The position numbers and the translations under genes are program-made. The notes below the pieces were generated by a model. It made no database searches. It was given only the letters and a program-made list of their open reading frames with translations, and had not been told where the DNA came from. From the NCBI GenBank assembly GCA_045863055.1, contig BTUW01000006.1, positions 62,001 through 126,000 of the forward strand: DNA of 64,000 nt, in the 5' to 3' direction. This document shows positions 42,782 to 51,186 of the stretch, one piece after another. The DNA is from UTCHB3 sp008363265 (GTDB taxonomy: Bacteria > Bacteroidota > Ignavibacteria > Ignavibacteriales > Ignavibacteriaceae). Numbering within the stretch: the first letter of the stretch is position 1; the number at the start of each line of letters is the position of its first letter.

Positions 42782-43372
42782 CTACTTCACCTTAATACTG
42801 TAGTCGAGCATCAGCACATCTTTCGTTGCGAACGGCTTCAGTTTTTGCAGAAATTCCTTGTCACGCTTGTCTGCCTCTCCACGGACGTTTCCCGCGATAC
42901 TTATATCGACCTGCGAGTCATCCACAACGCTCTGCTTGTTTTTCTTCAACTTCTTTAAGACGCTGTTAAATGCGTCAGCCTTCACTTCGGTTTTTGATTT
43001 GAAGAGGTTCTCGATCTCGGTCAATTTTTTCAGAGAAAAGAGGAGATGGATGTTGTGACTCCCTTTACCCGGTGCTTTCATAAAGTCACCATTGCCCGGG
43101 TAGGCGAGAATCTGGTCTTTATAGGCTCGTCCCGAAGTAAGAAGTTTCGCGGTGCTGCCCGTGACCATCACGAAATAGCCGTAACCACCTGAATCGGGTT
43201 TGAGGAGTATCCGGTACTTGTCGTCAGTTTTAAGTACCGAATTCGACTTCAGCTTCATCAGTTCTTTACCGGATGAAACCAAGATCCCGGCCTTTGTCTT
43301 CACAAGTGTCTGCGCTGAAAGTGCAAACACGAGCAACAAGGCTGATAAAATGAAAATCTTTGTTTTATTCAT
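42782..43372 (-). CDS. Exported DUF4384-like protein
   Basis: 196 residues from ATG 43372. A signal peptide spans about 1-20 (FILSALLLVFALSAQ). The central 'LKTDDKYRILLKPDSGGYGYFVMVTGSTAKLLT' then 'AYPGNGDFMKAPGKGSHNIHLLFS' follows the pattern of DUF4384, a beta-rich domain found with secreted or surface systems. The C-terminal part is Lys-rich and helical. Function unknown. An upstream in-frame start at 43411 is rejected because it lies on the predicted -7 promoter element. It is divergent from the LOG gene and convergent with the kinase gene. Confidence 0.6.
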   Translation of the reverse strand: MNKTKIFILSALLLVFALSAQTLVKTKAGILVSSGKELMKLKSNSVLKTDDKYRILLKPDSGGYGYFVMVTGSTAKLLTSGRAYKDQILAYPGNGDFMKAPGKGSHNIHLLFSLKKLTEIENLFKSKTEVKADAFNSVLKKLKKNKQSVVDDSQVDISIAGNVRGEADKRDKEFLQKLKPFATKDVLMLDYSIKVK

Positions 43373-43408
43373 ACTGCTTTTACCTGTTATGTTCGTAAAC
43401 AGTTCCCG

Positions 43409-43416
43409 CAAATATA
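43409..43416 (-). promoter_or_regulatory. Likely -7 element for the DUF4384-like gene
   Basis: The minus strand reads TATATTTG (43416 down to 43409), an exact TAnnTTTG. No good TTTG is found 19-20 bases upstream. Transcription would start near 43401, which supports ATG 43372 as the start codon. Confidence 0.4.
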
Positions 43417-43519
43417 AACAATAACCTCATTAGATTTTGTGACGCCCTTACAAAAACCTTCATTAATAATTAAAGGATCAATTTAGGTATATTTAGAATC
43501 AAAATTTTCCGGTATCTGA

Positions 43520-44101
43520 ATGAACAAACGAATCACTGTCTTTTGTGCTTCAAGCACTAAATCAAAGCAGACATATATTGAAGCGGCGTTTAAACTTGGG
43601 ATGGTGATCGCCTCACATGGTGACATTCTGGTCTATGGAGGAGGAAGAAACGGCCTCATGGGTGCTGTATCGGAAGGGGCACTTTCGGTAGGGGGAAAAG
43701 TGGTTGGGATCATCCCTGAATTCATGGTGAATCTCGAATGGGGGAGGGATGACATTCACACACTCGAACTTACAGAAACAATGGAGCACCGGAAACTCAG
43801 AATGATCGAGGGCAGTGACGCTATTGTTACACTTCCGGGTGGAAGCGGCACTATGGAAGAGCTTTATCAGGTTCTCACGATGAAGCGCCTTGGGCATTAT
43901 CTTAATCCGGTCGTAATTGTGAACACATCCGGATTTTTCGACAAATGGATGGAATTCATGGACCTTACTGTTGAGGAGAACTTCCTTGGGAGTGATCACC
44001 TTAAGATGTACACCGTTGTTGATTCACCCGATGATACTTACCGCGCGATCGAAGATTCCGAATCGTGGGGGGATGATCACGTTAGCAAGGCTCTTGTATG
44101 A
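43520..44101 (+). CDS. LOG family protein (TIGR00730, nucleoside 5'-monophosphate phosphoribohydrolase-like)
   Basis: 193 residues. The N-terminal 'VFCASSTKSKQTYIEAAFKLG' and 'LVYGGGRNGLMGAVSEGAL' are family hallmarks, as is the catalytic/phosphate-binding 'LPGGSGTMEELYQV', a PGGxGTxxE motif. Plant relatives release free cytokinins. Bacterial ones cleave the N-glycosidic bond of nucleoside monophosphates, and physiological roles are often unclear. The following kinase gene overlaps its end by four bases (ATGA), an unusual coupling of a nucleotide hydrolase with a sensor kinase. Confidence 0.92.
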   Translation: MNKRITVFCASSTKSKQTYIEAAFKLGMVIASHGDILVYGGGRNGLMGAVSEGALSVGGKVVGIIPEFMVNLEWGRDDIHTLELTETMEHRKLRMIEGSDAIVTLPGGSGTMEELYQVLTMKRLGHYLNPVVIVNTSGFFDKWMEFMDLTVEENFLGSDHLKMYTVVDSPDDTYRAIEDSESWGDDHVSKALV

Positions 44102-45225
44102 AAGAGGAAACCAAAACTGAAAACAGTCACTTGGTTGGAAAAGAGATAACCTACCGGGAGGTATTTGAGAGATCACTGGATCACCTCATGCTTGTTGATG
44201 GTCACTCAGGCATTATCCTTGAGATCAACGCGATATGGGAACCCACTACCGGATTTACCCGGGATGAGATAATCGGGCAGCACTTCACCACAGTGTTCGC
44301 TGATCATCAGATCACCACGCTTGAAGAATTTGAACGGGTAAGAACACATGATAATGTTATTTCCACCCGCCTCCTCAAGACAAGAACGAACGGACCTCTT
44401 CCGGTGGAAATGTGGCTGACCATCGTGGATCACCCGGAAGGAGAGGCGATCCTCACCGTGCTCCGGAGCATAAAGGAGCGGCTGGAGACTGAAGAGAAGA
44501 TGGAGGAAATGAACCGGAGGCTGCAGGAACTTATTGCAACGAAGGATAAACTTTTTTCTATCATCGCTCATGATCTTAAAAACCAGTTTCATGTTCTGCT
44601 TGCTTTTTCGGAGATACTTCGGCAGGAGAACGATACTCTTCCCACAGATGAAAGGGCCTTTTTTATCGATCAGATCGAGAGCGTTTCCCGCTCATCTCAC
44701 GATCTCCTTACAAACCTGCTTGGCTGGGCAAGAAGTCAGACGGGAAAGCTCGCAGTGAACAAGGAGACCCTGGAGATAAACACACTTATCAGGAGCGTTT
44801 TCAGGGAATTGCAGGGTTCGCTCGAGGCGAAGGAATTGGAGTTTTTTGAAGATGTTCCCCCCTCACTTCGGGTTTTTTCAGACCACGAGATGCTTAAAAC
44901 GGTCATAAGAAATCTGATCTCAAACGCCATAAAGTTCAGTCACCGGGGTGGAAGGATTGAGATATCAGTTGCGAAGCACGATATGGTTGCAGAAATATGC
45001 ATCAGGGATCACGGGACCGGGATGCTGCCGGAGCAGGCGGCACGTATGTTCGATCCGGGAGCAGAGTCAACACCCGGCACTGAGAACGAGCCCGGAACAG
45101 GACTGGGGCTTACGATATGTAAGGAATTTGTTGAAAAACTTGGCGGTGGAATGCGTTGCGAGAGTGCTCCGGGAGCAGGTACATCAATGTTTTTTACCAT
45201 TGAGTTGCCGCAACAGCAAAATTAA
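44098..45225 (+). CDS. PAS-domain sensor histidine kinase
   Basis: 375 residues, soluble. A PAS domain lies at about 20-130 (LDHLMLVDGHSGIILEIN), then a short coiled coil (130-150), HisKA with His158 (SIIAHDLKNQFHVLLAFSE; the usual proline of the H-box is Gln) and a HATPase domain (LISNAIKFSHRGG, DHGTGM, GTGLGLTICKEF). Its kinase core is close in pattern to the one at 41654, suggesting duplication. ATG 44098 overlaps the LOG gene stop. The BMC shell genes begin 64 bases downstream, so the kinase may share a transcript or regulatory link with them. Confidence 0.9.
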   Translation: MKEETKTENSHLVGKEITYREVFERSLDHLMLVDGHSGIILEINAIWEPTTGFTRDEIIGQHFTTVFADHQITTLEEFERVRTHDNVISTRLLKTRTNGPLPVEMWLTIVDHPEGEAILTVLRSIKERLETEEKMEEMNRRLQELIATKDKLFSIIAHDLKNQFHVLLAFSEILRQENDTLPTDERAFFIDQIESVSRSSHDLLTNLLGWARSQTGKLAVNKETLEINTLIRSVFRELQGSLEAKELEFFEDVPPSLRVFSDHEMLKTVIRNLISNAIKFSHRGGRIEISVAKHDMVAEICIRDHGTGMLPEQAARMFDPGAESTPGTENEPGTGLGLTICKEFVEKLGGGMRCESAPGAGTSMFFTIELPQQQN

Positions 45226-45289
45226 ATTGACTGGTATTAGTTTACTGACTATTTTAAAAATCAAAATAACTTAAATTTCGGAGAACAAA

Positions 45290-45571
45290 ATGGCATTAGA
45301 TGCTTTAGGAATGATCGAAACAAAAGGTTTGGTTGGTGCGATCGAAGCTGCTGACGCGATGGTCAAGGCCGCCAATGTTGAATTGATCGGAAAAGAAACC
45401 ATTGGTGGCGGATTTGTAACTGTAATGGTACGCGGCGATGTAGGTGCTGTAAAGGCTGCCACGGATGCCGGTGCTGCCGCAGCACAGAGGGTTGGCGAGC
45501 TGGTTTCAGTTCACGTGATCCCGAGACCGCACAGCGATGTAGAACTTATCATTCCTAAAAGACCTAAATAA
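45290..45571 (+). CDS. Bacterial microcompartment hexameric shell protein (BMC-H)
   Basis: 93 residues, a single BMC domain of the PduA/EutM/CcmK class: 'LGMIETKGLVGAIEAADAMVKAANVELIG', then 'VTVMVRGDVGAVKAATDAGAAAA' and 'VSVHVIPRPH'. Hexamers of such proteins tile the facets of protein-shelled organelles. The expected pore loop is IGGG (38-41), small and uncharged like metabolite pores in the PduA class. A good ribosome site (CGGAGA) lies just upstream. A second shell gene follows after 11 bases. No vertex (EutN/CcmL) protein, trimeric shell protein or signature enzyme is encoded in the window. Confidence 0.95.
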   Translation: MALDALGMIETKGLVGAIEAADAMVKAANVELIGKETIGGGFVTVMVRGDVGAVKAATDAGAAAAQRVGELVSVHVIPRPHSDVELIIPKRPK

Positions 45572-45582
45572 GCAGGCCCAAA

Positions 45583-46179
45583 TTGAAAGAACTACCCGCA
45601 CTCGGAATGGTTGAGACCAGGGGATTGGTTGGTGCTATTGAAGCAGCCGATGCCATGTGCAAAGCTGCAAACGTACGGCTCATCGGGAGAGAGAAGACCA
45701 ATCCCGCCCTGATCACCATTAAGATAGTTGGCGAGACGGCCGCAGTGAAAACTGCCGTTGAGGCAGGAGCTGCCGCCGCCGCCAGGGTAGGCGAACTTGT
45801 ATCCACACACGTGATCCCCCGACCCGATCTTCAGCTTGAGTCGATAATCGGGAACGCTCCCGAACCTGCTCCCGCGCCTGCAGAAAAAGCCAAGGCATCA
45901 CCACCGCCCCAGCCGCCCAAGGTTGCACCGGTGGCTGATCCGAAGCCGGTTGTTGAGGTGAGAATAGAGGAGAAACCCGATCCGCCGAAAGCACTGGTTG
46001 CACAGCCAAAACCTGCCCCGGCAATTAAAGCCACGGGAAAGATGGCATTGATGAAGGTCACGGAACTCCGTAATCTCGCGCGATCTACCGAAGGGTTCCC
46101 TATAAAGGGTCGTGAGATATCAGTGGCTAACAAAGAGGAACTGCTAAGGCTTTTCGAGTCAATCGGCAAGAGGTCGTAA
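45583..46179 (+). CDS. BMC shell protein with Pro/Ala linker and SAP/Rho-N-like C-terminal domain
   Basis: 198 residues. Residues 1-88 are a BMC-H domain highly similar to the neighbour (LGMVETRGLVGAIEAADAMCKAANVRLIG), but the pore loop is TNPA (39-42), larger and polar. Residues 92-150 are a Pro/Ala-rich, Lys/Glu-dotted flexible linker. Residues 153-197 form a compact helical unit, 'MKVTELRNLAR' - GFPIKGREIS - 'NKEELLRLFESI', which resembles SAP or Rho-N helix-loop-helix modules that bind nucleic acid. EutK in the ethanolamine compartment also joins a BMC domain to a nucleic-acid-binding-like tail. The start is TTG 45583. Cargo or nucleic acid tethering is inference only. Confidence 0.88.
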   Translation: MKELPALGMVETRGLVGAIEAADAMCKAANVRLIGREKTNPALITIKIVGETAAVKTAVEAGAAAAARVGELVSTHVIPRPDLQLESIIGNAPEPAPAPAEKAKASPPPQPPKVAPVADPKPVVEVRIEEKPDPPKALVAQPKPAPAIKATGKMALMKVTELRNLARSTEGFPIKGREISVANKEELLRLFESIGKRS

Positions 46180-46216
46180 AGTGGCCTTCCGTATCACGGG
46201 AAGACGGTGACAGGGA

Positions 46217-47128
46217 ATGAAAAAAAATCTGCCTTCAATTATCGTCTCCCTCCTTCTTGCGACGGGAGCCTGGATTTTCATCACCCTGTCGGGTGAATTC
46301 TACCTGAATTACCGCATACCCATTGCTTACACCAATCTTCCGTCCAATTTAGTGGTCGATAACAGCCTTCCGCGTGAGGTCGACTTTAAACTGAAGGGGA
46401 GCGGATGGAAGTTTATCTCCCTTTACTTCAGTGATGACAACATCTTTACCGTACCGGTATCTCAGGACAGCATCAATTCCGGTGTGAATCTCTTCTCACT
46501 TCTCGATCAGAACACCTGGCTGTCGTCAGAATTCACAATAATCGACATCTACCCTTCCCGGTTGAGCATAAAAACCGAGGAGGTGGATCTTGCCGTGAAA
46601 CCCGTTGTGCCAGATCTGATACTTGAGTTTGAAGAAGGTTTCGGACTCGCCAGCAAGGTGAAGATCACCCCCGAGAGGATCAGGATCAAAGGATCAGCTA
46701 AACTTACAGGGAGCATCAGATCTCTGAAAACGCAGCGTACCACACTAACCGGGCTAAAGGAAAAAACTGTGATAGAAGTGTCGCTCGACCAGATCGACGG
46801 CATTGAGTTCCAGCCCAACAAGGTGGTTGTTGAGATCGATGTCCAGAAAATTGCCGACCGCGAGATCGAGGGCGTACGCATGACAATCATTGACGGTCCG
46901 CGCGATCAGGAGATCGTTCTTGTACCTGACGAGGTTTCGGTGGTTGTCAGAGGTGGTATCGACAGGATCGGGGCGATCAAGCCGGAAGAAATAAGAGCTC
47001 TGCTGAATTATTCCGAAATGATCAGGGATTCCTCAGGCACTGCGGTTCCAAACATTGTATTGCCTGACAACATAAATTTCATCGACGTAAAACCCGGTCG
47101 AATTAGATACATCATAAAACAGAATTAA
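46217..47128 (+). CDS. YbbR-domain protein (CdaR-like), membrane anchored
   Basis: 303 residues. One N-terminal membrane helix (SIIVSLLLATGAWIFITLSG) is followed by about three YbbR-type beta domains (40-300), with repeated 'V...V.L.G....' strand patterns such as 'PREVDFKLKGSG', 'PERIRIKGSAKL' and 'PDEVSVVVRGG'. In Firmicutes the YbbR protein CdaR regulates the diadenylate cyclase CdaA. No cdaA is adjacent here, so a c-di-AMP role is only possible. It sits two bases before tmk and 38 bases after the BMC gene, with a weak ribosome site (ACAGGGA). Confidence 0.75.
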   Translation: MKKNLPSIIVSLLLATGAWIFITLSGEFYLNYRIPIAYTNLPSNLVVDNSLPREVDFKLKGSGWKFISLYFSDDNIFTVPVSQDSINSGVNLFSLLDQNTWLSSEFTIIDIYPSRLSIKTEEVDLAVKPVVPDLILEFEEGFGLASKVKITPERIRIKGSAKLTGSIRSLKTQRTTLTGLKEKTVIEVSLDQIDGIEFQPNKVVVEIDVQKIADREIEGVRMTIIDGPRDQEIVLVPDEVSVVVRGGIDRIGAIKPEEIRALLNYSEMIRDSSGTAVPNIVLPDNINFIDVKPGRIRYIIKQN

Positions 47129-47129
47129 T

Positions 47130-47756
47130 ATGTTCATCAGCTTCGAAGGAATAGATTTTTGTGGCAAGACCACACAGATCGAGTTACTAAAAAAATATCT
47201 GGAGTCATTCGGCAGGAAGGTTTTCATTGTTCGCGAACCCGGGGGTACCACCATTTCCGAACAGATCAGAGGGATCCTTTTGAATAAGAAGCACCTTGAA
47301 ATGTGTGATGAAACAGAGATATTCCTTTTTTCGGGTGCCAGGGCACAGGTTGTCAGGGAGGTTATCCGGCCCCTGATTTCGGAAGGGTCTGTTGTTATCG
47401 CTGACAGGTTTCACGACTCAACAACCGCCTACCAGGGATTCGGCAGGGGACTGAACGCGGAAGCGGTGAACAAGATAAATGAGATCGCCACTGGAGGTAC
47501 TTTCCCCGATATTACTTTTTATATCAAGATATCAGTGGATGAGTCTGCGAAAAGAAAATCGAAATGTAACGCTGACCTCGACCGTATAGAGAGATCAAAC
47601 GACAATTTTTACCAAAAAGTGATCGGTGGCTACGAACACCTGGCGCTTGAATTTCCTGACAGGATAAAAACGATAAATGGTGAAAGAACGCCTGAGGAAA
47701 TCCACCTCGATATTGTAGCGAAGCTCAAAGAAACGATGATGATAGGTATCGGCTGA
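47130..47756 (+). CDS. tmk: Thymidylate kinase
   Basis: 208 residues. It phosphorylates dTMP to dTDP. The P-loop is GIDFCGKTTQ (with F-C in place of the more common D-G-S/A-G), followed by the substrate motif 'VIVREPGGTTISEQIR', the DRF/Y motif 'VVIADRFHDSTTAYQGFGRG' and a short lid. The fit over the full length is good. The gene is flanked by essentially no spacing to ybbR and the ctpA-type protease gene, so it is part of a longer housekeeping operon. Confidence 0.93.
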   Translation: MFISFEGIDFCGKTTQIELLKKYLESFGRKVFIVREPGGTTISEQIRGILLNKKHLEMCDETEIFLFSGARAQVVREVIRPLISEGSVVIADRFHDSTTAYQGFGRGLNAEAVNKINEIATGGTFPDITFYIKISVDESAKRKSKCNADLDRIERSNDNFYQKVIGGYEHLALEFPDRIKTINGERTPEEIHLDIVAKLKETMMIGIG

Positions 47757-47757
47757 T

Positions 47758-49431
47758 ATGTTCACAAAATTGAAAAAGTATAAATTATTGAGAAAAAAAG
47801 AACTTTTTATCGTTACCATCTCTGTTGCGATGTCACTCGGATTTTATTCCGCGTTCGGTGATATCTACTTCGAGATCGGAAAAAACATTGATATTTTCAG
47901 CAGGGTTTACAAGGAGATCACACTCAATTATGTAGACGAGATCAACCCGGAAGAGTTCATCCGTGCCGGTATCCGTGGGATGCTGAAAGAACTCGATCCG
48001 TATACGGTTTTTATCGACGAAAAACGGCAGGATGACATCGACCTTATCACGAAGGGTAAATATGGCGGGATCGGTATCACCGTGGGCATAAGGGGTGAAA
48101 ACGTGCTTATCCTTGAGGTGATGGAAGGATACTCCGCGATGAAGCAGGGGATCCTCCCGGGTGATGCACTTTTTGAAGTGTCGGGGAAAAGAGTCGCTCC
48201 TTCGAATTATGATGACATTTCAAAACTTGTAAAAGGCCCTCCGGGAACATTTGTTGATCTTAAAGTGCTTCGTGGTGAGCCGGCTGATACTGTAAGTTTT
48301 ACTCTACTGAGAGAAGAGATCATAATCAGGAATGTTACGTACGCGGGTTTTGTCCCTGAGAACTCAAATAATATTTACATCAAACTCTCCGGATTCACCC
48401 GTACAGCCGGAGAAGAACTGCGGACTGAGATCAACAAACTATCAGCGATGAAACCTGTTGGTTCTGTGGTTCTTGATCTGAGAGGCAATCCGGGTGGTCT
48501 GCTCGATATGGCGATCGATGTCTCGAATAAATTTTTACCGAAAGGGGAGCTGATCGTTTCAACCAAAGGACGGGATACCGCCTCGATCAGGAAATTCTTC
48601 GCTGAACAGGAACCCCTCCTCAGAGATATACCAATGGTCGTTCTTATCGATACCGGGTCCGCATCCGCTTCGGAGATCGTTGCAGGAGCCCTGCAGGATA
48701 ACGACAGGGCAGTGATCGCCGGTGAGAGATCATTCGGCAAGGGGCTGGTGCAGACAGTAACTTCGTTGAGTTACAACACATCCCTCAAGATCACCACTTC
48801 AAGATATTACACTCCATCGGGAAGGAGCATTCAGAAGGTTGACTACGCCACGAGCAACAAGGTGATCGGAAAGCATGATTCAGTTCTTACTGCAGGATTC
48901 TCAACCAAGAACGGGCGTCTGGTTTACAGCGGCGGCGGAGTGGCTCCTGATACAATTATTGCGGATACGGAAAAGCCCGGCATCATCAAGGATCTGCTTG
49001 CACGGGGGCTCATTTTCGAGTTCGTTAACCTTTACCATGAAAAGAACAAGGGGATCGATTTCGAGAAGATCGACCGTTCAGCACTCTTCACAGGGTTCAA
49101 GGAATTCCTCTCGAAGAAGAAGTATTCCTTCACTCACCCGGGCGCAAAACAGCTCAAAGAAGCGGCCGAATCTTTCGGACGAGACAAAAATTACGTACAT
49201 TTGCAGACGAGAATCAACAGTTTAACCGAAGAGCTTGAAACTCTCTCAAGAAGTTTACTGGATTCCCACAGGGAAGAAACAGTTGCAGAACTGCTCGCCG
49301 AACTCTCCGCGAGATATCACAACAACAACTACCGTATCCGCTACAAGTTGAACAGTGACATCCAGTTCAAGACCGCATTAGAAATAATTAACGATCAAAA
49401 ACTTTACAGAAAGATACTGGCAATCAGATAA
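47758..49431 (+). CDS. S41-family C-terminal processing peptidase (CtpA/Prc-like)
   Basis: 557 residues. An N-terminal membrane anchor lies at about 18-35. A PDZ domain (about 85-180, GIGITVGIRGENVLILEVMEGYSAMKQGILPGD) precedes the protease core, with catalytic Ser303 (GSASASEIVAG) and Lys328 (RSFGKGLVQT), 25 residues apart as in the characterised D1 protease. The long C-terminal region (400-557) has helical segments and no known domain. It cleaves C-termini of periplasmic or membrane proteins. ATG 47758 follows the tmk stop directly (TGATATG). Confidence 0.93.
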   Translation: MFTKLKKYKLLRKKELFIVTISVAMSLGFYSAFGDIYFEIGKNIDIFSRVYKEITLNYVDEINPEEFIRAGIRGMLKELDPYTVFIDEKRQDDIDLITKGKYGGIGITVGIRGENVLILEVMEGYSAMKQGILPGDALFEVSGKRVAPSNYDDISKLVKGPPGTFVDLKVLRGEPADTVSFTLLREEIIIRNVTYAGFVPENSNNIYIKLSGFTRTAGEELRTEINKLSAMKPVGSVVLDLRGNPGGLLDMAIDVSNKFLPKGELIVSTKGRDTASIRKFFAEQEPLLRDIPMVVLIDTGSASASEIVAGALQDNDRAVIAGERSFGKGLVQTVTSLSYNTSLKITTSRYYTPSGRSIQKVDYATSNKVIGKHDSVLTAGFSTKNGRLVYSGGGVAPDTIIADTEKPGIIKDLLARGLIFEFVNLYHEKNKGIDFEKIDRSALFTGFKEFLSKKKYSFTHPGAKQLKEAAESFGRDKNYVHLQTRINSLTEELETLSRSLLDSHREETVAELLAELSARYHNNNYRIRYKLNSDIQFKTALEIINDQKLYRKILAIR

Positions 49432-49737
49432 ATGGCTCAGAAGCGCAGATTAAAATCAAAAAGAGTAGTTTTTCGCAGGGATGCATCATTTTCAAAGTGC
49501 CCTTCATGTAATCAGTACAATACACTCCGCAGATCAAAGACAAGAAGCGTTTTTGAAGCAGTGATAAAATCCGCCACATGGTTCAAGGTTTACCGTTGCA
49601 CAAATTGTGGATGGCGCGGATATAAATCGACTTTTGTTCTTACCATGGATGGTGTAAAAATGATCGCAACCTATCTGGTTATTGCTCTGGCCACTGGTTA
49701 CGCGGTAAAATTTGTTATACAAAGATTTGTAAGATGA
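49432..49737 (+). CDS. Zinc-ribbon protein with C-terminal membrane anchor, function unknown
   Basis: 101 residues. A basic N-terminus (MAQKRRLKSKR) is followed by a four-cysteine zinc ribbon: Cys23/Cys26 (KCPSCN) and Cys56/Cys59 (RCTNCGWRG). The C-terminal 25 residues are hydrophobic with a basic end (ATYLVIALATGYAVKFVIQRFVR), a tail anchor. ATG 49432 comes directly after the protease stop, and the next gene overlaps its end by four bases. I do not recognise a family. A role in sensing or in a membrane complex is possible but cannot be named. Confidence 0.75.
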   Translation: MAQKRRLKSKRVVFRRDASFSKCPSCNQYNTLRRSKTRSVFEAVIKSATWFKVYRCTNCGWRGYKSTFVLTMDGVKMIATYLVIALATGYAVKFVIQRFVR

Positions 49738-51185
49738 AAGACTCGGTTCTCTCCGCTCTAGGGGAGATTGTCGGTAAAAAGAATTTTCTCACGGATCCTG
49801 TATACCGTGAAGCCTACTCATACGACGGGACACCCCTGTTAAGGCAACTCCCCGAAGCCGTTCTGTTCCCCGAATCCCCCGAACAAATTGCAAAGATACT
49901 TGAACTGGCGAACCAAGAAAAGTTCGCCGTGGTCCCCCGCGGCTCCGGAACGGGCCTAAGTGGCGGTTCCGTACCGGTTGAGAATTCGATCGTTCTGGTA
50001 ATGACGAAGTGGGACAGAATCCTTGAAATTGACAATGAGAACCTTACCGCCTGGGTTGAGCCCGGTGTCATCACTGAGAAACTTCAGACCGAAGTTGAGA
50101 AACTTGGTCTGTTCTACCCTCCCGATCCCGGCAGTATGAAGATCTGCACCATCGGCGGAAATGTTGCCGAGAATGCCGGCGGGCTGCGTGGATTGAAGTA
50201 TGGTGTTACCAAAAATTATGTACTCGGGATAGAGGCTGTACTACCAAACGGTGAATTGCTCCGTTCAGGCGGAAAGAACGTGAAAGATGTTGCGGGATAC
50301 AACCTTCGCGATGTAATGATCGGAAGTGAGGGAACGCTTGGAGTTTTCACAAAGATCTTATTAAGGTTGATACCGAAACCGCAAAAATCTGTTACCATGA
50401 CCGCCTATTTCGACTCAATCCTCGAAAGCGGTAAAGCAGTATCCGACATTATCGCGGCTCATGTGGTGCCGGCGATGATGGAGTTCCTTGATCATACCAC
50501 GATCAACTGTGTTGAAGATTACACCAAGATCGGCCTTCCACGGAACAGTGAAGCGATCCTGATAATTGAGCTCGATGGAAAAGGCGCCGAGGTTGATGAG
50601 GACGCCGCAAAGGTTCTGGATGCCCTGAAGCGGAACGGATCGACATTTGTAAAGGTGGCTTCTTCGGAAAGTGAAGCCCTTACGCTCAAATCTGCCAGAA
50701 GAAGCGCTTTTAGCGCGCTGGCCAGGGTTAAACCGACAACCATCCTCGAAGACGCCACGGTTCCGAGAAGCGAACTTCCCGTGATGATCGAGAAAGTAAA
50801 AGATGCCGCCCGAAATTATGATGTCATGATCGGCAATTTCGGTCACGCCGGCGACGGTAACCTCCACCCGACATGTCTTACGGATGAAAGGGATTCAAAA
50901 GGGATCGAAAACGCGCACAGAGCATTTGATTTTATCTTCAATGAAGCGATCAAGCTCGGCGGAACCATCACAGGTGAGCACGGCACCGGCCTTGCCAAGA
51001 AGGAATTCCTCGGAAGATCGGCAGGGGAGACAGGAATCAGGTTCATGGAGCAGCTAAAATCGGTTGTTGATGAGAACAATATTCTGAATCCGGGCAAGAT
51101 CATAACGATGAGGCCCAGATGCGAGGGAACCTTGCCACGCAGGCGGGAAGACATCCCTGAGCACAATCACACACACCAGCATTGA
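49734..51185 (+). CDS. FAD-linked oxidase, glycolate/D-lactate dehydrogenase subunit GlcD-like
   Basis: 483 residues. The FAD_binding_4 (PCMH) domain spans about 40-215, with 'VVPRGSGTGLSGGSVP' and 'GGNVAENAGGLRGLKYGVT'. An FAD-oxidase C-terminal domain follows (225-465), with 'GHAGDGNLHPT' and 'EAIKLGGTITGEHGTGLAKKEFL'. It oxidises a 2-hydroxy acid such as glycolate or D-lactate. Substrate is not decided by sequence. The downstream gene, 2 bases away, encodes the Fe-S partner, so the two probably form a membrane-associated dehydrogenase that passes electrons to quinones. Confidence 0.92.
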   Translation: MKDSVLSALGEIVGKKNFLTDPVYREAYSYDGTPLLRQLPEAVLFPESPEQIAKILELANQEKFAVVPRGSGTGLSGGSVPVENSIVLVMTKWDRILEIDNENLTAWVEPGVITEKLQTEVEKLGLFYPPDPGSMKICTIGGNVAENAGGLRGLKYGVTKNYVLGIEAVLPNGELLRSGGKNVKDVAGYNLRDVMIGSEGTLGVFTKILLRLIPKPQKSVTMTAYFDSILESGKAVSDIIAAHVVPAMMEFLDHTTINCVEDYTKIGLPRNSEAILIIELDGKGAEVDEDAAKVLDALKRNGSTFVKVASSESEALTLKSARRSAFSALARVKPTTILEDATVPRSELPVMIEKVKDAARNYDVMIGNFGHAGDGNLHPTCLTDERDSKGIENAHRAFDFIFNEAIKLGGTITGEHGTGLAKKEFLGRSAGETGIRFMEQLKSVVDENNILNPGKIITMRPRCEGTLPRRREDIPEHNHTHQH

Positions 51186-51186
51186 G

